Shown: piece after piece, positions 43,483 through 52,565 of the stretch
Layout: each line of letters begins with the position of its first letter
How positions within the stretch are numbered: the stretch's first letter is position 1
Source: Sandaracinaceae bacterium
GTDB lineage: Bacteria; Myxococcota_A; Polyangia; Polyangiales; Sandaracinaceae
Direction: 5' to 3'
NCBI GenBank assembly: GCA_040218145.1
Contig: JAVJQK010000115.1
Coordinates: 23,452 to 87,451 of the forward strand
DNA length: 64,000 bases
Translations under genes and position numbers: made by a program
The notes under the pieces: model-generated
Told to the model about the DNA's origin: nothing
The model's input: the letters and a program-made list of their open reading frames with translations, nothing else
Database searches by the model: none

Positions 43483-44948
43483 GCTCTCCCGCGGCGCCCC
43501 GACGGCTCCCTCTCCCGGTGCTCGTGGGCGTCGCGGTCGTGGTCGTCTCGGCTTGCTTGCTCTACTACGACCAGGGGCCCGTCGACGACGCGTGGATCAC
43601 CTACCGATACGCGCGCAACCTCGCGGAGGGCGCTGGCTTCGCCTTCAACCCCGGGCACGGCCAGGAGCAGGGGAGCTCGACGCCGCTCTTCACCTTGCTG
43701 CTCGCGTCGGCGCACGCGCTCGGGCTCGACATCCCGCGGACCGCGCTCGTCCTCTCGGCCCTCTCGCTCTGCGGGATCGCGGTGATCATCCTGGCGGCGT
43801 TTCACCGCCGCGGCGTCCTCGTCGGGGGCGTCTTCGCGGTCGCGCTGCTGCTGGCCCAGCGCGACTTCGTCCACGTCGTCGTCGGCGGCATGGAGACGGC
43901 GTTCTACGTGGTGCTCGTGCTCGGCGCGTTCGAGCTGTGGGCGCGCGAGCGGCGCGGGCTCGCGTTCGGCGTGGCCGCCCTCTGCGTGCTGACCCGGCTC
44001 GACGGCCTCGCGGTCCCCGCCGCGCTCGTCGCCTACGCGGGTTTCGCCGAGCGGCGCGTGCCGTGGCGCGGCGTCGGGCTGCCCGCCGCCGCCCTCGCGC
44101 TCTGGCTCGGCGCGGCCTGGCTGCTCTTCGGCGACCCCTTGCCCGCGTCGTGGCTCGCGAAGCGGTCGCACACCGGAGCGCGCCTCATCACCTGGCACTT
44201 CGCCCACCAGTGGATCGCGTCGTCGCCCTCTCACGCCGCGCTCGCCGCGCTCGGAGCCCCGCTCGCGCTCACGCGTCCGCGCGACCCGTTCGTCCTCACG
44301 ACCCTCCTCTTCGCCTGCGCCTATCTGGTCGCGTTCTCGCTCGCAGGCGTGGAGGTCTACGCCTGGTACCTCGCGCCCCTTCAAGCGGCGGGGGCCGTGC
44401 TCGCGGGTCACGGGTTCGCACGCGTCTGGGCTTCGCTGACGCGAGGGCGCCCGCGGCCCGCGCTCGGCTTCGTGGCGCTCCTCGCCGTCGCCGTGGCAGC
44501 GCACGCGACCCTCGCGCTCACCGGCCTCGCCGAGCGCCCTCGCTGTCGTGTGGAGGACGCGCGCCGCCACGCCGCGCGCGCTGCCGCGGCGAGCCTGCCT
44601 CACGACGCCACCGTGTTCGCGGGCGCAGTGGGGATGATCGGATGGTTTCACCGCGGACGCGTGCGCGACGTCATGGGCCTGACCGACCCGGAGCTGCGCC
44701 GGCTCGGTGCGGAGGTCGCCCCCGCGCCCCGCGACGGTCTCGCCTACTACCGCGCCGTGCTGCCGGCCGTCGTGGCGCGGCTCGAGCCGGAGCTCGTCTT
44801 CACCGACACCGCGATCGACGGTCGCCCCGCGGCGCTCGAGGGCTACACCTCCGTGGTGCGCGTGCCCTACCGTTGCGTCGATCACGGCGCGCCTCGACGA
44901 GGCGCCTTCACGCTCCTGCGGCGAGTCCGCGCCGAGGTGACCCCATGA
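43479..44948 (+). CDS. GT-C (GT39/ArnT-like) membrane glycosyltransferase
   Basis: 489 aa from ATG at 43479 (ATGA overlap). After the first helix comes DDAWITYRYARNLAEGAGFAFNPG, the luminal first-loop signature of this glycosyltransferase group with an acidic catalytic pair. About ten more helices follow, then a 100-residue periplasmic C-terminal domain (FAGAVGMIGWFHRGRVRDVMG). Such enzymes move a sugar from a polyprenyl phosphate donor to a protein, lipid or glycan in the periplasm. It sits between two Rieske oxygenase genes, overlapping both. Confidence 0.87.
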   Translation: MSSPAAPRRLPLPVLVGVAVVVVSACLLYYDQGPVDDAWITYRYARNLAEGAGFAFNPGHGQEQGSSTPLFTLLLASAHALGLDIPRTALVLSALSLCGIAVIILAAFHRRGVLVGGVFAVALLLAQRDFVHVVVGGMETAFYVVLVLGAFELWARERRGLAFGVAALCVLTRLDGLAVPAALVAYAGFAERRVPWRGVGLPAAALALWLGAAWLLFGDPLPASWLAKRSHTGARLITWHFAHQWIASSPSHAALAALGAPLALTRPRDPFVLTTLLFACAYLVAFSLAGVEVYAWYLAPLQAAGAVLAGHGFARVWASLTRGRPRPALGFVALLAVAVAAHATLALTGLAERPRCRVEDARRHAARAAAASLPHDATVFAGAVGMIGWFHRGRVRDVMGLTDPELRRLGAEVAPAPRDGLAYYRAVLPAVVARLEPELVFTDTAIDGRPAALEGYTSVVRVPYRCVDHGAPRRGAFTLLRRVRAEVTP

Positions 44949-45967
44949 CGCTGGCCGGTTGGTACATGGCGGCGTGGAGCGACGAGCTGGGCCCGCGGCC
45001 GCTGGGCCGGCGCCTCGGGGGGCACCCGTACGTGCTCTTCCGCGCCGCGCGCGGCGCGGCCACCGCGCTGAGCGCCATCTGCCCCCATCGAGGCGGCGAC
45101 CTCGCGTCAGGCGAGCTGCGGGAGGGCTGCGTGCGATGCCCCTATCACGGCTGGGAGCTGGACGGCGACGGCCGCTGCGTGCGGATCCCCTCGCAGCCGG
45201 CCCACGCGGGGATCCCGCCCCGCGCGCGAGCGCGCAAGCTCACCGCGGTGGAGTCGGATGGTGCGGTGTGGGTGTGGCTCGCCGAGGGTCCACCCGTGGG
45301 CGCGCCGCCTCCGCTGCGCTTGCCCGGGACGCCGCGGAGACGTCTGCGCGCGCGCCCGCAGCGGTTCGACGCCGGCTTCGTCGACGTGGTCGAGCAAGCG
45401 ATCGACAGCTCGCACCACCCCTTCGTGCACCGAGGTGCCATGGGCGCGCGCCAGCCCACCGAGGTCCCGCCCATCCGCGTCGACGTCGACGAGGCGGCGA
45501 GCGCGCTGGAGTGGGAGTACGAGCGGGCGCCCCCCGGCGCGCCCGAGACGCCGCGGCACCTCCTCGGCGCGCTCCGAGACGCCGCGCTCGACCTCTCCCC
45601 ACCGACCACGTGGCGCTACCGCTGTGACCTGCCGGGGCTGCTCCAGTTGCACATCGCCTACCGCTCGGGGGGCTGGGAGCTGAGCGCGCTCGCGTTCACG
45701 CCCCGCGACGCGGGCTCGACGTGGGTCTTCGCCCAGAGCGCGCGGACCCGCGCCCCCCATCTCCTCGGCGATCTCCATCAGCGGTACTTCATGCTCCGCG
45801 TCCTGGACGAGGATCGGCGGGCGACGCGCCTGCTCATCGGGCCTCGCCCCGCAGAAGGCTTCCCGACCGCGGTCAGCGCGCGCGCGGACGCGGCGACGCT
45901 GGCGTTCCGGAGGCTCTACGCGCGGGCGCTTCAGAACGGCCAGGGCGGCTCCTCGCCGCACGCGTAG
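44945..45967 (+). CDS. Rieske non-heme iron oxygenase (copy 2)
   Basis: 340 aa from ATG at 44945, overlapping the GT-C stop (ATGA). Cys46-x-His48 (CPHRGG) and Cys65-x2-His68 (CPYHGW) bind the [2Fe-2S] cluster. Asp154, His157 and His162 (IDSSHHPFVHRG) form the iron site. It is a paralogue of copy 1 with the same spacings, so both appear functional; substrate ranges may differ. The 3' 37 bp overlap the convergent giant membrane gene. Confidence 0.92.
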   Translation: MTLAGWYMAAWSDELGPRPLGRRLGGHPYVLFRAARGAATALSAICPHRGGDLASGELREGCVRCPYHGWELDGDGRCVRIPSQPAHAGIPPRARARKLTAVESDGAVWVWLAEGPPVGAPPPLRLPGTPRRRLRARPQRFDAGFVDVVEQAIDSSHHPFVHRGAMGARQPTEVPPIRVDVDEAASALEWEYERAPPGAPETPRHLLGALRDAALDLSPPTTWRYRCDLPGLLQLHIAYRSGGWELSALAFTPRDAGSTWVFAQSARTRAPHLLGDLHQRYFMLRVLDEDRRATRLLIGPRPAEGFPTAVSARADAATLAFRRLYARALQNGQGGSSPHA

Positions 45968-48651
45968 ATCCGGGGCCGCGCGAACACCGCCACCCCGCCC
46001 ACGTCCTGCCCGATGGGCCACGCCGAGAAGACGAGGCTGGCGTCGGTCTCCGCGAAGCGACGAAGCGGAACGTCCTGCAGGCGCACGGGCTCCTCCGTGG
46101 TGAGGATCCGACGCTCCAACCAGAAGAGCTCTCGCCCTCTCCGGACCCCGACGAGCAAGCCCGCGGGGCCGCTCGCGTCCCGCAGCGCGAGGTCGACCGA
46201 CACGCAGGGATCGAGGTCGCTCGGGAAGCGCTCCGGCAGCGTCAGCTCGATCCGCGGCGGCACCGCGTGCGGCGGACGCAGCGCGAGGCGGAGCTCGTCG
46301 CCCGTCACCTCCGCCACGACGTCCTCGGGCACGCGCGCGTAGGCGCCCTGATGCAGCGCGTGCACGAGCTCGACGTGGGCTCCGCAGCGCCCGAGGCGAG
46401 GTCGATGCACGACCGCGGCCCCACCCTCGGCGCGGAACACGAGCCAGCGGTCGCTCGGCGAGAGCGGGAGCACGACCGGGCGCGGCCAACCGGACGCGAG
46501 CTCCTGCTGCACCTCGGTCCGCGCGCCCATCCCCCCGACGACCTCCACCGTGAGCTCGGTCGCCGCGTCTCCCTCGGCGCCCACCTCCGCGAACAGGCAG
46601 GTTTGCGTGCACGGGCTCAGCGCGGTGAAGGCCTCGGCGCCGTCTCCCGCCGGCCTCAGTCGGATCGCCTCGTCGCCCCACTCGACACGCTCGCTGTCGA
46701 CCGCGCCCGCCACGCCGGCGGGCCTCCGCAGCGCGCGCTGCCCTTCACACTCGGGGTGCGGCTCGAAGGGGCGATGCGGCGAGCGGAGCGCGGTCACCTC
46801 GTGCACCGTGAAGTACGCGGGCCCGAGGGGACCGGGAGGCTCGAAGAAGAATCGGACCGCGTCGATCGACGCCACCGCGGGCCGCGCGTCCACGCCGACC
46901 GTCCACGCGGCCGCGGCGAGGTCGCTCGCGAAGAGGTGCACGTCGTGTTCGCGACGCGCGCGCGCCGACGGGAGCGCCACGCGCGGTCCCACCGGCTCAC
47001 CGTCGCGCAGCGCCTGCGCGAACGCAGGCGGGGTGAAGAGCGACGCGGCCTCGACCTCTACCTCGAGGCGCAGGAGCTCGTCCGACCCGGCCGCGTCCCG
47101 CAGTCGCACGTCGAGCTGGCCCGGCACCTCGAAGGGATCCGAGAGCCAGCGCTCGAGGGCGAGCCCGCGCTCGGCGATCCGCGCGTCCGACCCGCGCCGC
47201 GACAGCACGACCAGGGAGGGCGAGAGCTCCGCGCGCGCGACGTACCGGGCGGCGATGGTCGCCGTGTCGGCGCCCGGCCCCGCCGCGCCGTCCGGCGACG
47301 CGCTGCGAACGAGCGCGTGGGGGCACCGCGCGCGCTCGATCTGCGCCGCGAGTTGCGCGCCCGAGCGCACGGCGCGGAGGGGATCGGCGGGGCCACGGAT
47401 CCGCGCGCGCACCCGGCTCAGCCGCTCCTCCGGCGGCCACACCACGCACGCCCCGTCCTCGAGCCCCGCGGCCCAGCTCACCATCGCCTCGCGCTCGTCG
47501 AGGAGCGCGCTCGTGTCGTCGTCGGCCGGAGCGCGCCAGGCCGCGAGCCACGCCGACGGTGAGAGCGCCCCGGTGTTCGCCGGCGCCCACGCGATCGGGA
47601 ACAGCGCCGCCCACCCGGCCAGCGCCCAGGCCAGGCGAGGGTGTCGGCGCCCCATGCGCCACGCCTCGAACGCGAGCGTCGCCGCGAGGGGCCACATGAG
47701 CGCCCCGACGTGCTGCAGACGCCACCCGAGCAGCCCCGCGAGGAATATCGAGAGCGTGGCCGTCACCCGGACCGCGGCGCCGACCGAGGCGGTGACCCGC
47801 GCGTGGTGCAACGCCATCGCCGCGCCGACGAGGGCGAACGTGGTGAGGCCGAGCGAGGGCAGCGCCGGACCGCGCTCGATCGGAGTCAGCCAGAGGCTCT
47901 CCCACAGCGCGAGCTCACCGCCGAGCCCCGCGTCCAGCACCACCCACACGACGAGCGCGAAGAGCAGCGCGCCGAGCGCGTCCCGGTGACGGGAGAGGGC
48001 GCGCACGTCACGGCGCGCGATGCCCTCCGCGAGCGCGGCGCCCAGGAGCGCGGCGACGCCCGGCACGAGCGCGAGCGGAGTCCACGCCGCGGCGAAGAGC
48101 ACCCAGCCGACCGCTCCGAGGGCCTCCCTCGAGCCGGCGCGCTCCGCGTGTCCTCCGTCTCCGAGTCGCTGCGCCGCCAGCAGCAGCGCGAGGGCGGCGG
48201 GCGCGTCGGCCTCGTGGTGGAGCGCGAGCGCGAACACGGCGGCGGCCGCCACGCCCACCGTCGCCGTCGGCGCGGAGGGACGGGCTCGGCGCACGGCCAG
48301 CCAGGCGAGCCCGGCCGTCCACGTCGCGGAGACGAGCGTGAGCGAGAACGCGATCTGGTCGGGCGCGGCGCTCGCCCACGCCACGGGCCAGGCCATCAGC
48401 TGCGGGAGGATCCCGTCATGGGATCGAGTCGTGAGCGTGCTGAGCGCCCCCTGCGACGCGAGCCACGCCAGCTCGATCCGCGACGCGAGCGCGTCGAGGG
48501 CCCGAGCCTCGCCACGGCCGACGCCGACCGCGCGCGTGATCGCGAGCCCGATCGCGATGAGCCCACACGCGGCACCCGAGGTGACCAGGCCCCACCGAGA
48601 CCCCCGAGCCAGTCCAGCCGCTCTCGGCGCGCCCTCCGTACGCTCGGACAT
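45931..48651 (-). CDS. Giant membrane protein with C-terminal extracytoplasmic beta domains (paralogue 2)
   Basis: 906 aa from ATG at 48651; an upstream ATG at 48672 is possible. Residues about 25-370 hold ten or so membrane helices. The rest is a long soluble region with PCTQTCLFAEV and a terminal FARPRIYACGEEP. These match PCEDTCL and SPRAYPCG of paralogue 1, as do HRPRLGRCGAHVEL and QLTRCEARRDL, so the C-terminal halves are homologous, probably disulfide-stabilised beta sandwiches facing the periplasm. Role unknown; it is inferred to work with the glycosyltransferases. Confidence 0.72.
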   Translation of the reverse strand: MSERTEGAPRAAGLARGSRWGLVTSGAACGLIAIGLAITRAVGVGRGEARALDALASRIELAWLASQGALSTLTTRSHDGILPQLMAWPVAWASAAPDQIAFSLTLVSATWTAGLAWLAVRRARPSAPTATVGVAAAAVFALALHHEADAPAALALLLAAQRLGDGGHAERAGSREALGAVGWVLFAAAWTPLALVPGVAALLGAALAEGIARRDVRALSRHRDALGALLFALVVWVVLDAGLGGELALWESLWLTPIERGPALPSLGLTTFALVGAAMALHHARVTASVGAAVRVTATLSIFLAGLLGWRLQHVGALMWPLAATLAFEAWRMGRRHPRLAWALAGWAALFPIAWAPANTGALSPSAWLAAWRAPADDDTSALLDEREAMVSWAAGLEDGACVVWPPEERLSRVRARIRGPADPLRAVRSGAQLAAQIERARCPHALVRSASPDGAAGPGADTATIAARYVARAELSPSLVVLSRRGSDARIAERGLALERWLSDPFEVPGQLDVRLRDAAGSDELLRLEVEVEAASLFTPPAFAQALRDGEPVGPRVALPSARARREHDVHLFASDLAAAAWTVGVDARPAVASIDAVRFFFEPPGPLGPAYFTVHEVTALRSPHRPFEPHPECEGQRALRRPAGVAGAVDSERVEWGDEAIRLRPAGDGAEAFTALSPCTQTCLFAEVGAEGDAATELTVEVVGGMGARTEVQQELASGWPRPVVLPLSPSDRWLVFRAEGGAAVVHRPRLGRCGAHVELVHALHQGAYARVPEDVVAEVTGDELRLALRPPHAVPPRIELTLPERFPSDLDPCVSVDLALRDASGPAGLLVGVRRGRELFWLERRILTTEEPVRLQDVPLRRFAETDASLVFSAWPIGQDVGGVAVFARPRIYACGEEPPWPF

Positions 48652-48681
48652 CCGCGTCGGCGATTGTGGCACACTCGTGTC

Positions 48682-50439
48682 GTGAGCGCCGAGCGCGGGT
48701 CGCCGTCACAGGCTCGCGCGCGAGCGCCCAGCCATCGCCTCGTCGCGTGGACGCTCGCGGGCCTGCTCCTCGCGACGACCGGCCTGCACGCGGCGTCGTG
48801 GGACGACGGCTTCTACAACGACGACTTCTTCCACCTGGCCGTGCTCGAAGGCCGGCTCGCCGGGGTGGGGCGCCTCGACCTGTTCGAGTTCACGGCGGCC
48901 AGGCCCGTCTCCTCCGCCCAGGGTCACCTCTGGCCGTGGTGGACCAGCCCCGACCTCCGCCTGCGGTTCTTCCGCCCGCTCACGAGCGTGACGCTCTGGG
49001 TCGATCACGCGATCCACGGGCGCTGGCAGCCCGGCTATCACGTCGGCAACCTCGTGATCTGGACGCTCTTCGTCGTGGTGGTCGTGCTCGGAGTGCGCCG
49101 CCTCTGTGCCCGGTCCGGCCGGGGCGCCGACGCCTTCCTCGTGGCCGCCGCGTGCGCGCTCGCGAACGAAGCCCACGCGCTCCCCGTCGGCTGGGTGACC
49201 GACCGCCACGCGCTCCTGCCGATGGTGTTCGTGGTCGGGGCCCTGCTGCTGCATGACACGCACCGAGCGACCCGCCGTCGGAGATGGCTGGTCGGCGCCT
49301 CGCTCGCGGCCGCGGCGGCGCTGGCGAGCAGCGAGTCGGGCTTCGCCGTCTTCGTCTGGATCGCGGCCTACGAGCTGGCGTCGCGAGACGGGTGGATGGC
49401 CCGTGCGCGCCGCGTCGCGCCCTACGCCGTCCTGGCCCTCGCCTACCTCGCGACGCACGGGGCGCTGGGGTACGGCGTGGACGGTCTGGCGTACTACGCC
49501 GACCCCATCGGGGCCCCCGCGTCGTTCCTCTCGAGCGCCCTCTCCGAGCGCCTCCCCCTCCTGACCCTCGGCGCGGCCACGCCTCTGCCCGCCGACCTGG
49601 CCCTGCGGGTCGACGCGCCCACGCGCGCCCTCCTCCTCGCGGGCGGCTGGCTGCTCTTCGCGCTCCTCGGCGCCTGGGTGTGGAGGCGGCGCGCGGACCG
49701 GACGATCGCCTTCGTCGGGGCGGGAGTGGGCATGCACCTCCTCTTCCTGTGTACGAGTGAGCCCACGGACCGCGGCGCGTCCCTCCCGGTGGTGGGGGTG
49801 GCGTGGCTGGTGGCGACGGCGCTCTCGGACGCGCGCCGGAAGCGAGGCCCGAGGGCCCTCTCCCTCGCGGTGGCCGCGCTCGCTGTCGGCTTCGCGCTGG
49901 GTCCCGTGCAGGTCGCGCGCTGGCAAGACCTCTTCGGCGACGCCAACGCCCGCCGCTGGTCCGAGGCGGAGCGCGCGGAGTGGCCTCGCGGCATGGACTC
50001 CGCCCACGCGCGGGTGCTGTTCCTTCACGGCTCCCCCGACACCGCGGCCGGCCTGGTGGCGACCCGCAGCGCGCTGGGGCTGCCCGAGCTGCAGGCGGCG
50101 TGGCTGCTCTCGATGACTCCCGTGGCCGACCGCCTCGAGCGGGTCGGTCCCGACTCCCTGATCGTGCACGCGCGTCCCGGCGAGACCTGGCTGGCTTCGG
50201 CGCGCGAGCGCTCCTGGATGGCCGACCCCTCGACGCCGCTGTCACCCGGCGACCGCTTTCGGGTGGGCGCGCTCCGTGTGCGGATCGTGAGTCCGGCCGC
50301 GCTCCACGTGAGCGTCGATCGCGATCTCGACGACCCCAGCGTGTACTTGCTCGCCTGGGACGGCGCGCGCCACCGGCGGCTCGTCGCGCCGCCGATCGGG
50401 GAGACGGGTCACGTCCCGGTGAACGCCACGCCCCGGTGA
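48682..50439 (+). CDS. GT-C-like membrane glycosyltransferase or related protein
   Basis: 585 aa from GTG at 48682, divergent from the 45931 gene with 30 bp between starts. About eleven membrane helices occur up to residue 410. The first periplasmic loop has WDDGFYNDDFFHLAVLEGRLAG, an acidic motif placed like the catalytic loop of GT-C enzymes. A C-terminal soluble domain of about 150 residues follows. Likely a periplasmic glycosyltransferase acting on lipid-linked sugars. Assignment is less certain than for the gene at 43479. Confidence 0.75.
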   Translation: MSAERGSPSQARARAPSHRLVAWTLAGLLLATTGLHAASWDDGFYNDDFFHLAVLEGRLAGVGRLDLFEFTAARPVSSAQGHLWPWWTSPDLRLRFFRPLTSVTLWVDHAIHGRWQPGYHVGNLVIWTLFVVVVVLGVRRLCARSGRGADAFLVAAACALANEAHALPVGWVTDRHALLPMVFVVGALLLHDTHRATRRRRWLVGASLAAAAALASSESGFAVFVWIAAYELASRDGWMARARRVAPYAVLALAYLATHGALGYGVDGLAYYADPIGAPASFLSSALSERLPLLTLGAATPLPADLALRVDAPTRALLLAGGWLLFALLGAWVWRRRADRTIAFVGAGVGMHLLFLCTSEPTDRGASLPVVGVAWLVATALSDARRKRGPRALSLAVAALAVGFALGPVQVARWQDLFGDANARRWSEAERAEWPRGMDSAHARVLFLHGSPDTAAGLVATRSALGLPELQAAWLLSMTPVADRLERVGPDSLIVHARPGETWLASARERSWMADPSTPLSPGDRFRVGALRVRIVSPAALHVSVDRDLDDPSVYLLAWDGARHRRLVAPPIGETGHVPVNATPR

Positions 50440-50451
50440 GCCCCCGGCTGC

Positions 50452-50457
50452 TATCCT
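50452..50457 (+). promoter_or_regulatory. -10-like TATCCT before ABC binding protein gene
   Basis: TATCCT ends 7 nt before ATG at 50465 with no Shine-Dalgarno between. Confidence 0.45.
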
Positions 50458-50464
50458 CGCGCCG

Positions 50465-51559
50465 ATGCCGGATGGCGACGAGCACGCGCCGACGCCTCCG
50501 TGGAAGGCGCTCGGTGTCACCGTCGCGGTGAGCCTCCTCGCGATCGGTCTCCACACCGCGGTCGCGCACCTGAGCGATCCGCCGCCGGCGCCGCCGCTGA
50601 CCCTCGACGCGCGCGCGCCCGCCGAGCCTCGGGTGGGATACTTCACCTGGGGCCGCAGCCCCGTGCTCGACGAGATCGAGCGCGCCTTCGTCGATCGCCT
50701 CGGGGAGCGCGACGAGGTTCGCGTGCGCGTGCTGAGCCACACCGCGGACTTCGACCTGGACAACGTCGAGCCGCTCATCGCGCGGGCGCTCGCCACCGAA
50801 GAGCTCGACGTCGCGGTCGCTGTCACGACCCCGCTCGCTCGCGCGCTCCACGCGCGCTCCGGCCAGCTCCCCCTCGTCTTCGCGGCCATCACCGATCCCG
50901 TCGGCGCCGGCCTCGTCCCGAGCTGGGAGAACGAGCGCGGATCGAGGGTCACCGGGGTCTCGGCGCATTGCCCCGAGGACAGCCACCTCGCGCTCATCCA
51001 GGAGCTGCTCCCGGAGGCGCGCCGCGTCGCGCTCCTCCACGACACCCAGAGCGAGCTCTTGCCCCCGCTGCCCTTCGCCCTCCTCGAGGCGCGCGGCCTG
51101 ACCCTCGTCCCCGTGCGCGCCACCGCTCGCGGCGAGATCCCCGAGATGGTCGGCCGCATCGAGGCCGCGCGTGCGGATGTCGTCTGGGTTCACACGGCCT
51201 GGGCGAGCCCCGAGGTGGCCTTCGCCGGCTTCGACACCCTCTCGCGCCTGACCGCCGAGCGGCGGCTTCCCATCATCGCGAGCGACACCCTCCAGGTTCG
51301 CCACGGCGCCCTCGCGGCCCAGGGCCTCGACATGGAGGCGATCGGGACCGCGGCGGCCGAGGCCGTCCTCGCCATCCTCGGCGGCCAGGACCCGGGCTCC
51401 CTCCCCGTCTCGCGCCTCGGGTGCGGCCGCCCCGTCCTCGACCTCCGGCGCGCCGCGCAGCTGGGCGTCTCCGTCCCGCCGACCCTCGCGGCCCGCGCCG
51501 TCACGCAGCTCGACGACGCTCCGCCCGCGCCGAGCCCCCCCGAGGCCTTCCTGCCATGA
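50465..51559 (+). CDS. ABC-transporter substrate-binding-like protein (ABC_sub_bind family)
   Basis: 364 aa from ATG at 50465. One N-terminal membrane anchor (ALGVTVAVSLLAIGLHTAVA) is followed by a two-lobe periplasmic-binding fold of the TrpX/ABC_sub_bind type. Typical pieces are VAVTTPLARALHARSG, LPLVFAAITDPVGAGLV, VTGVSAHCPED and ASDTLQVRHGALAAQGLDME. Known relatives bind tryptophan or tyrosine, or serve as sensors. No permease or ATPase gene adjoins, so it may be an orphan sensor or work with a distant transporter. Confidence 0.87.
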   Translation: MPDGDEHAPTPPWKALGVTVAVSLLAIGLHTAVAHLSDPPPAPPLTLDARAPAEPRVGYFTWGRSPVLDEIERAFVDRLGERDEVRVRVLSHTADFDLDNVEPLIARALATEELDVAVAVTTPLARALHARSGQLPLVFAAITDPVGAGLVPSWENERGSRVTGVSAHCPEDSHLALIQELLPEARRVALLHDTQSELLPPLPFALLEARGLTLVPVRATARGEIPEMVGRIEAARADVVWVHTAWASPEVAFAGFDTLSRLTAERRLPIIASDTLQVRHGALAAQGLDMEAIGTAAAEAVLAILGGQDPGSLPVSRLGCGRPVLDLRRAAQLGVSVPPTLAARAVTQLDDAPPAPSPPEAFLP

Positions 51560-51659
51560 CGCGCGGCTCCCCAAGCGCTCCTCGCCTGAGGGGACGCTAG
51601 CGGGCTTGTCTCCCGGGACCCTTTCGCGGATGCTGTGACGCGAGGGGAGCGGGGGAGGC

Positions 51660-51785
51660 GTGGCCACCTACGAGATGTTCTGGGACTGTGCGCCCTGCTG
51701 GACGCAGAAGCTGCTCGGCAAGCCTGGTGAGCACTGCGTGATCCGTCACAGCCCCGTGGCCGCGTCGGGTAGGCTTCCCCCGTGA
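51660..51785 (+). pseudogene. Probable remnant of a zinc-ribbon protein gene (41 codons)
   Basis: A GTG at 51660 preceded by GGGGGAGG opens a frame reading MATYEMFWDCAPCWTQKLLGKPGEHC. This matches the start of a small zinc-ribbon family common in this group (WDCxxCGxxKLLGxxHRxCPxCG). The second CxxC is broken: after the third Cys the sequence runs into unrelated residues and a stop that overlaps the GTG of the next gene (GTGA). Best read as a truncated remnant; a functional 41-aa protein cannot be excluded. Confidence 0.45.
51770..51775 (+). promoter_or_regulatory. -10-like TAGGCT before 51782 gene
   Basis: TAGGCT ends 6 nt before GTG at 51782; the same hexamer and spacing precede the genes at 11630 and 53741. 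Confidence 0.45.
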
Positions 51786-52468
51786 CCCATTGGAACGGAG
51801 ACGACCGCCCGGCGGAGGCGATCCTGTTGCAGCTCGACGGCCTCCGGAGCGAGGCCTCGACGGCGCCCCCGCTCGCCGAGCTGAAGGGCACCACCTATCG
51901 GGAGGGCGAGGCGACGGTCATCGCCTTCGACGCGGGGACCTGCCTGGTCCTGCCGCCTCCCGTCTCGGCCCCGTGGCCGCTCACGAGGAGCTTCGCGTTC
52001 GAGCCGCCGCCCGCCTTCCGCGCCGCCATGGCCATCGCCAACGGGATGGAGCTCTCGTACGTCGGCTCACTCCCGGAGGGCTCCGGTGAGGTCGCGCGGG
52101 CGCACACGCGGTTCTTCACCGGCGCCGGACGCGAGGCGTTCGAGAGCTGGAGAGACGACTGGCTGGCGCCGATCCTCGAGGAGCCCGAGGAGTACGACTT
52201 CGACGCCGCCGCCCTCGCTCGCCACGACCCGTCCGACTTCATGGTCGTCTACGACGACGCCAACGGGACCTTCGGCGGGTTCCACCGACAGATCGCGGGC
52301 CCGGCCGGTGAGCCCGCGTTCGTCCTGTGGATGCACGACGAGCTCGGCGGTCTCCACGGCGGCTCGCTCGAGCGTGCGGACACCCTCACCTACGGCGACT
52401 ACCTCGTGGCCTTCATCCACGCCCACGCCACCGACAGCGACGCGTACGACCTGCTCTTCCGCGGCTGA
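51782..52468 (+). CDS. Unknown cytoplasmic protein
   Basis: 228 aa from GTG at 51782. It has no signal peptide or membrane helix. Aromatic and acidic residues are frequent in the second half (FMVVYDDANGTFGGFHRQ, FVLWMHDELGGLHGG, LTYGDYLVAFIHAH). The pattern is reminiscent of small SUKH-like or immunity-like proteins but no diagnostic motif supports that. The TAGGCT box upstream suggests its own promoter. Confidence 0.6.
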   Translation: MTHWNGDDRPAEAILLQLDGLRSEASTAPPLAELKGTTYREGEATVIAFDAGTCLVLPPPVSAPWPLTRSFAFEPPPAFRAAMAIANGMELSYVGSLPEGSGEVARAHTRFFTGAGREAFESWRDDWLAPILEEPEEYDFDAAALARHDPSDFMVVYDDANGTFGGFHRQIAGPAGEPAFVLWMHDELGGLHGGSLERADTLTYGDYLVAFIHAHATDSDAYDLLFRG

Positions 52469-52565
52469 GCCTGGCTCGGTGGCGACGGCGTAGAGATCGC
52501 GTGACGCCTGCTCTGGCGGCGCGCGTCGGCTTGCCGCGGCGTCGGGGCTTGCGATGCTCCCGCGC

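Noticed and set aside
47641..48681. N-terminal extension of the GT-C-like gene at 48682
   Set aside because: The extension is charged Arg/Glu-rich sequence antisense to the giant membrane protein; the real start precedes the first membrane helix.
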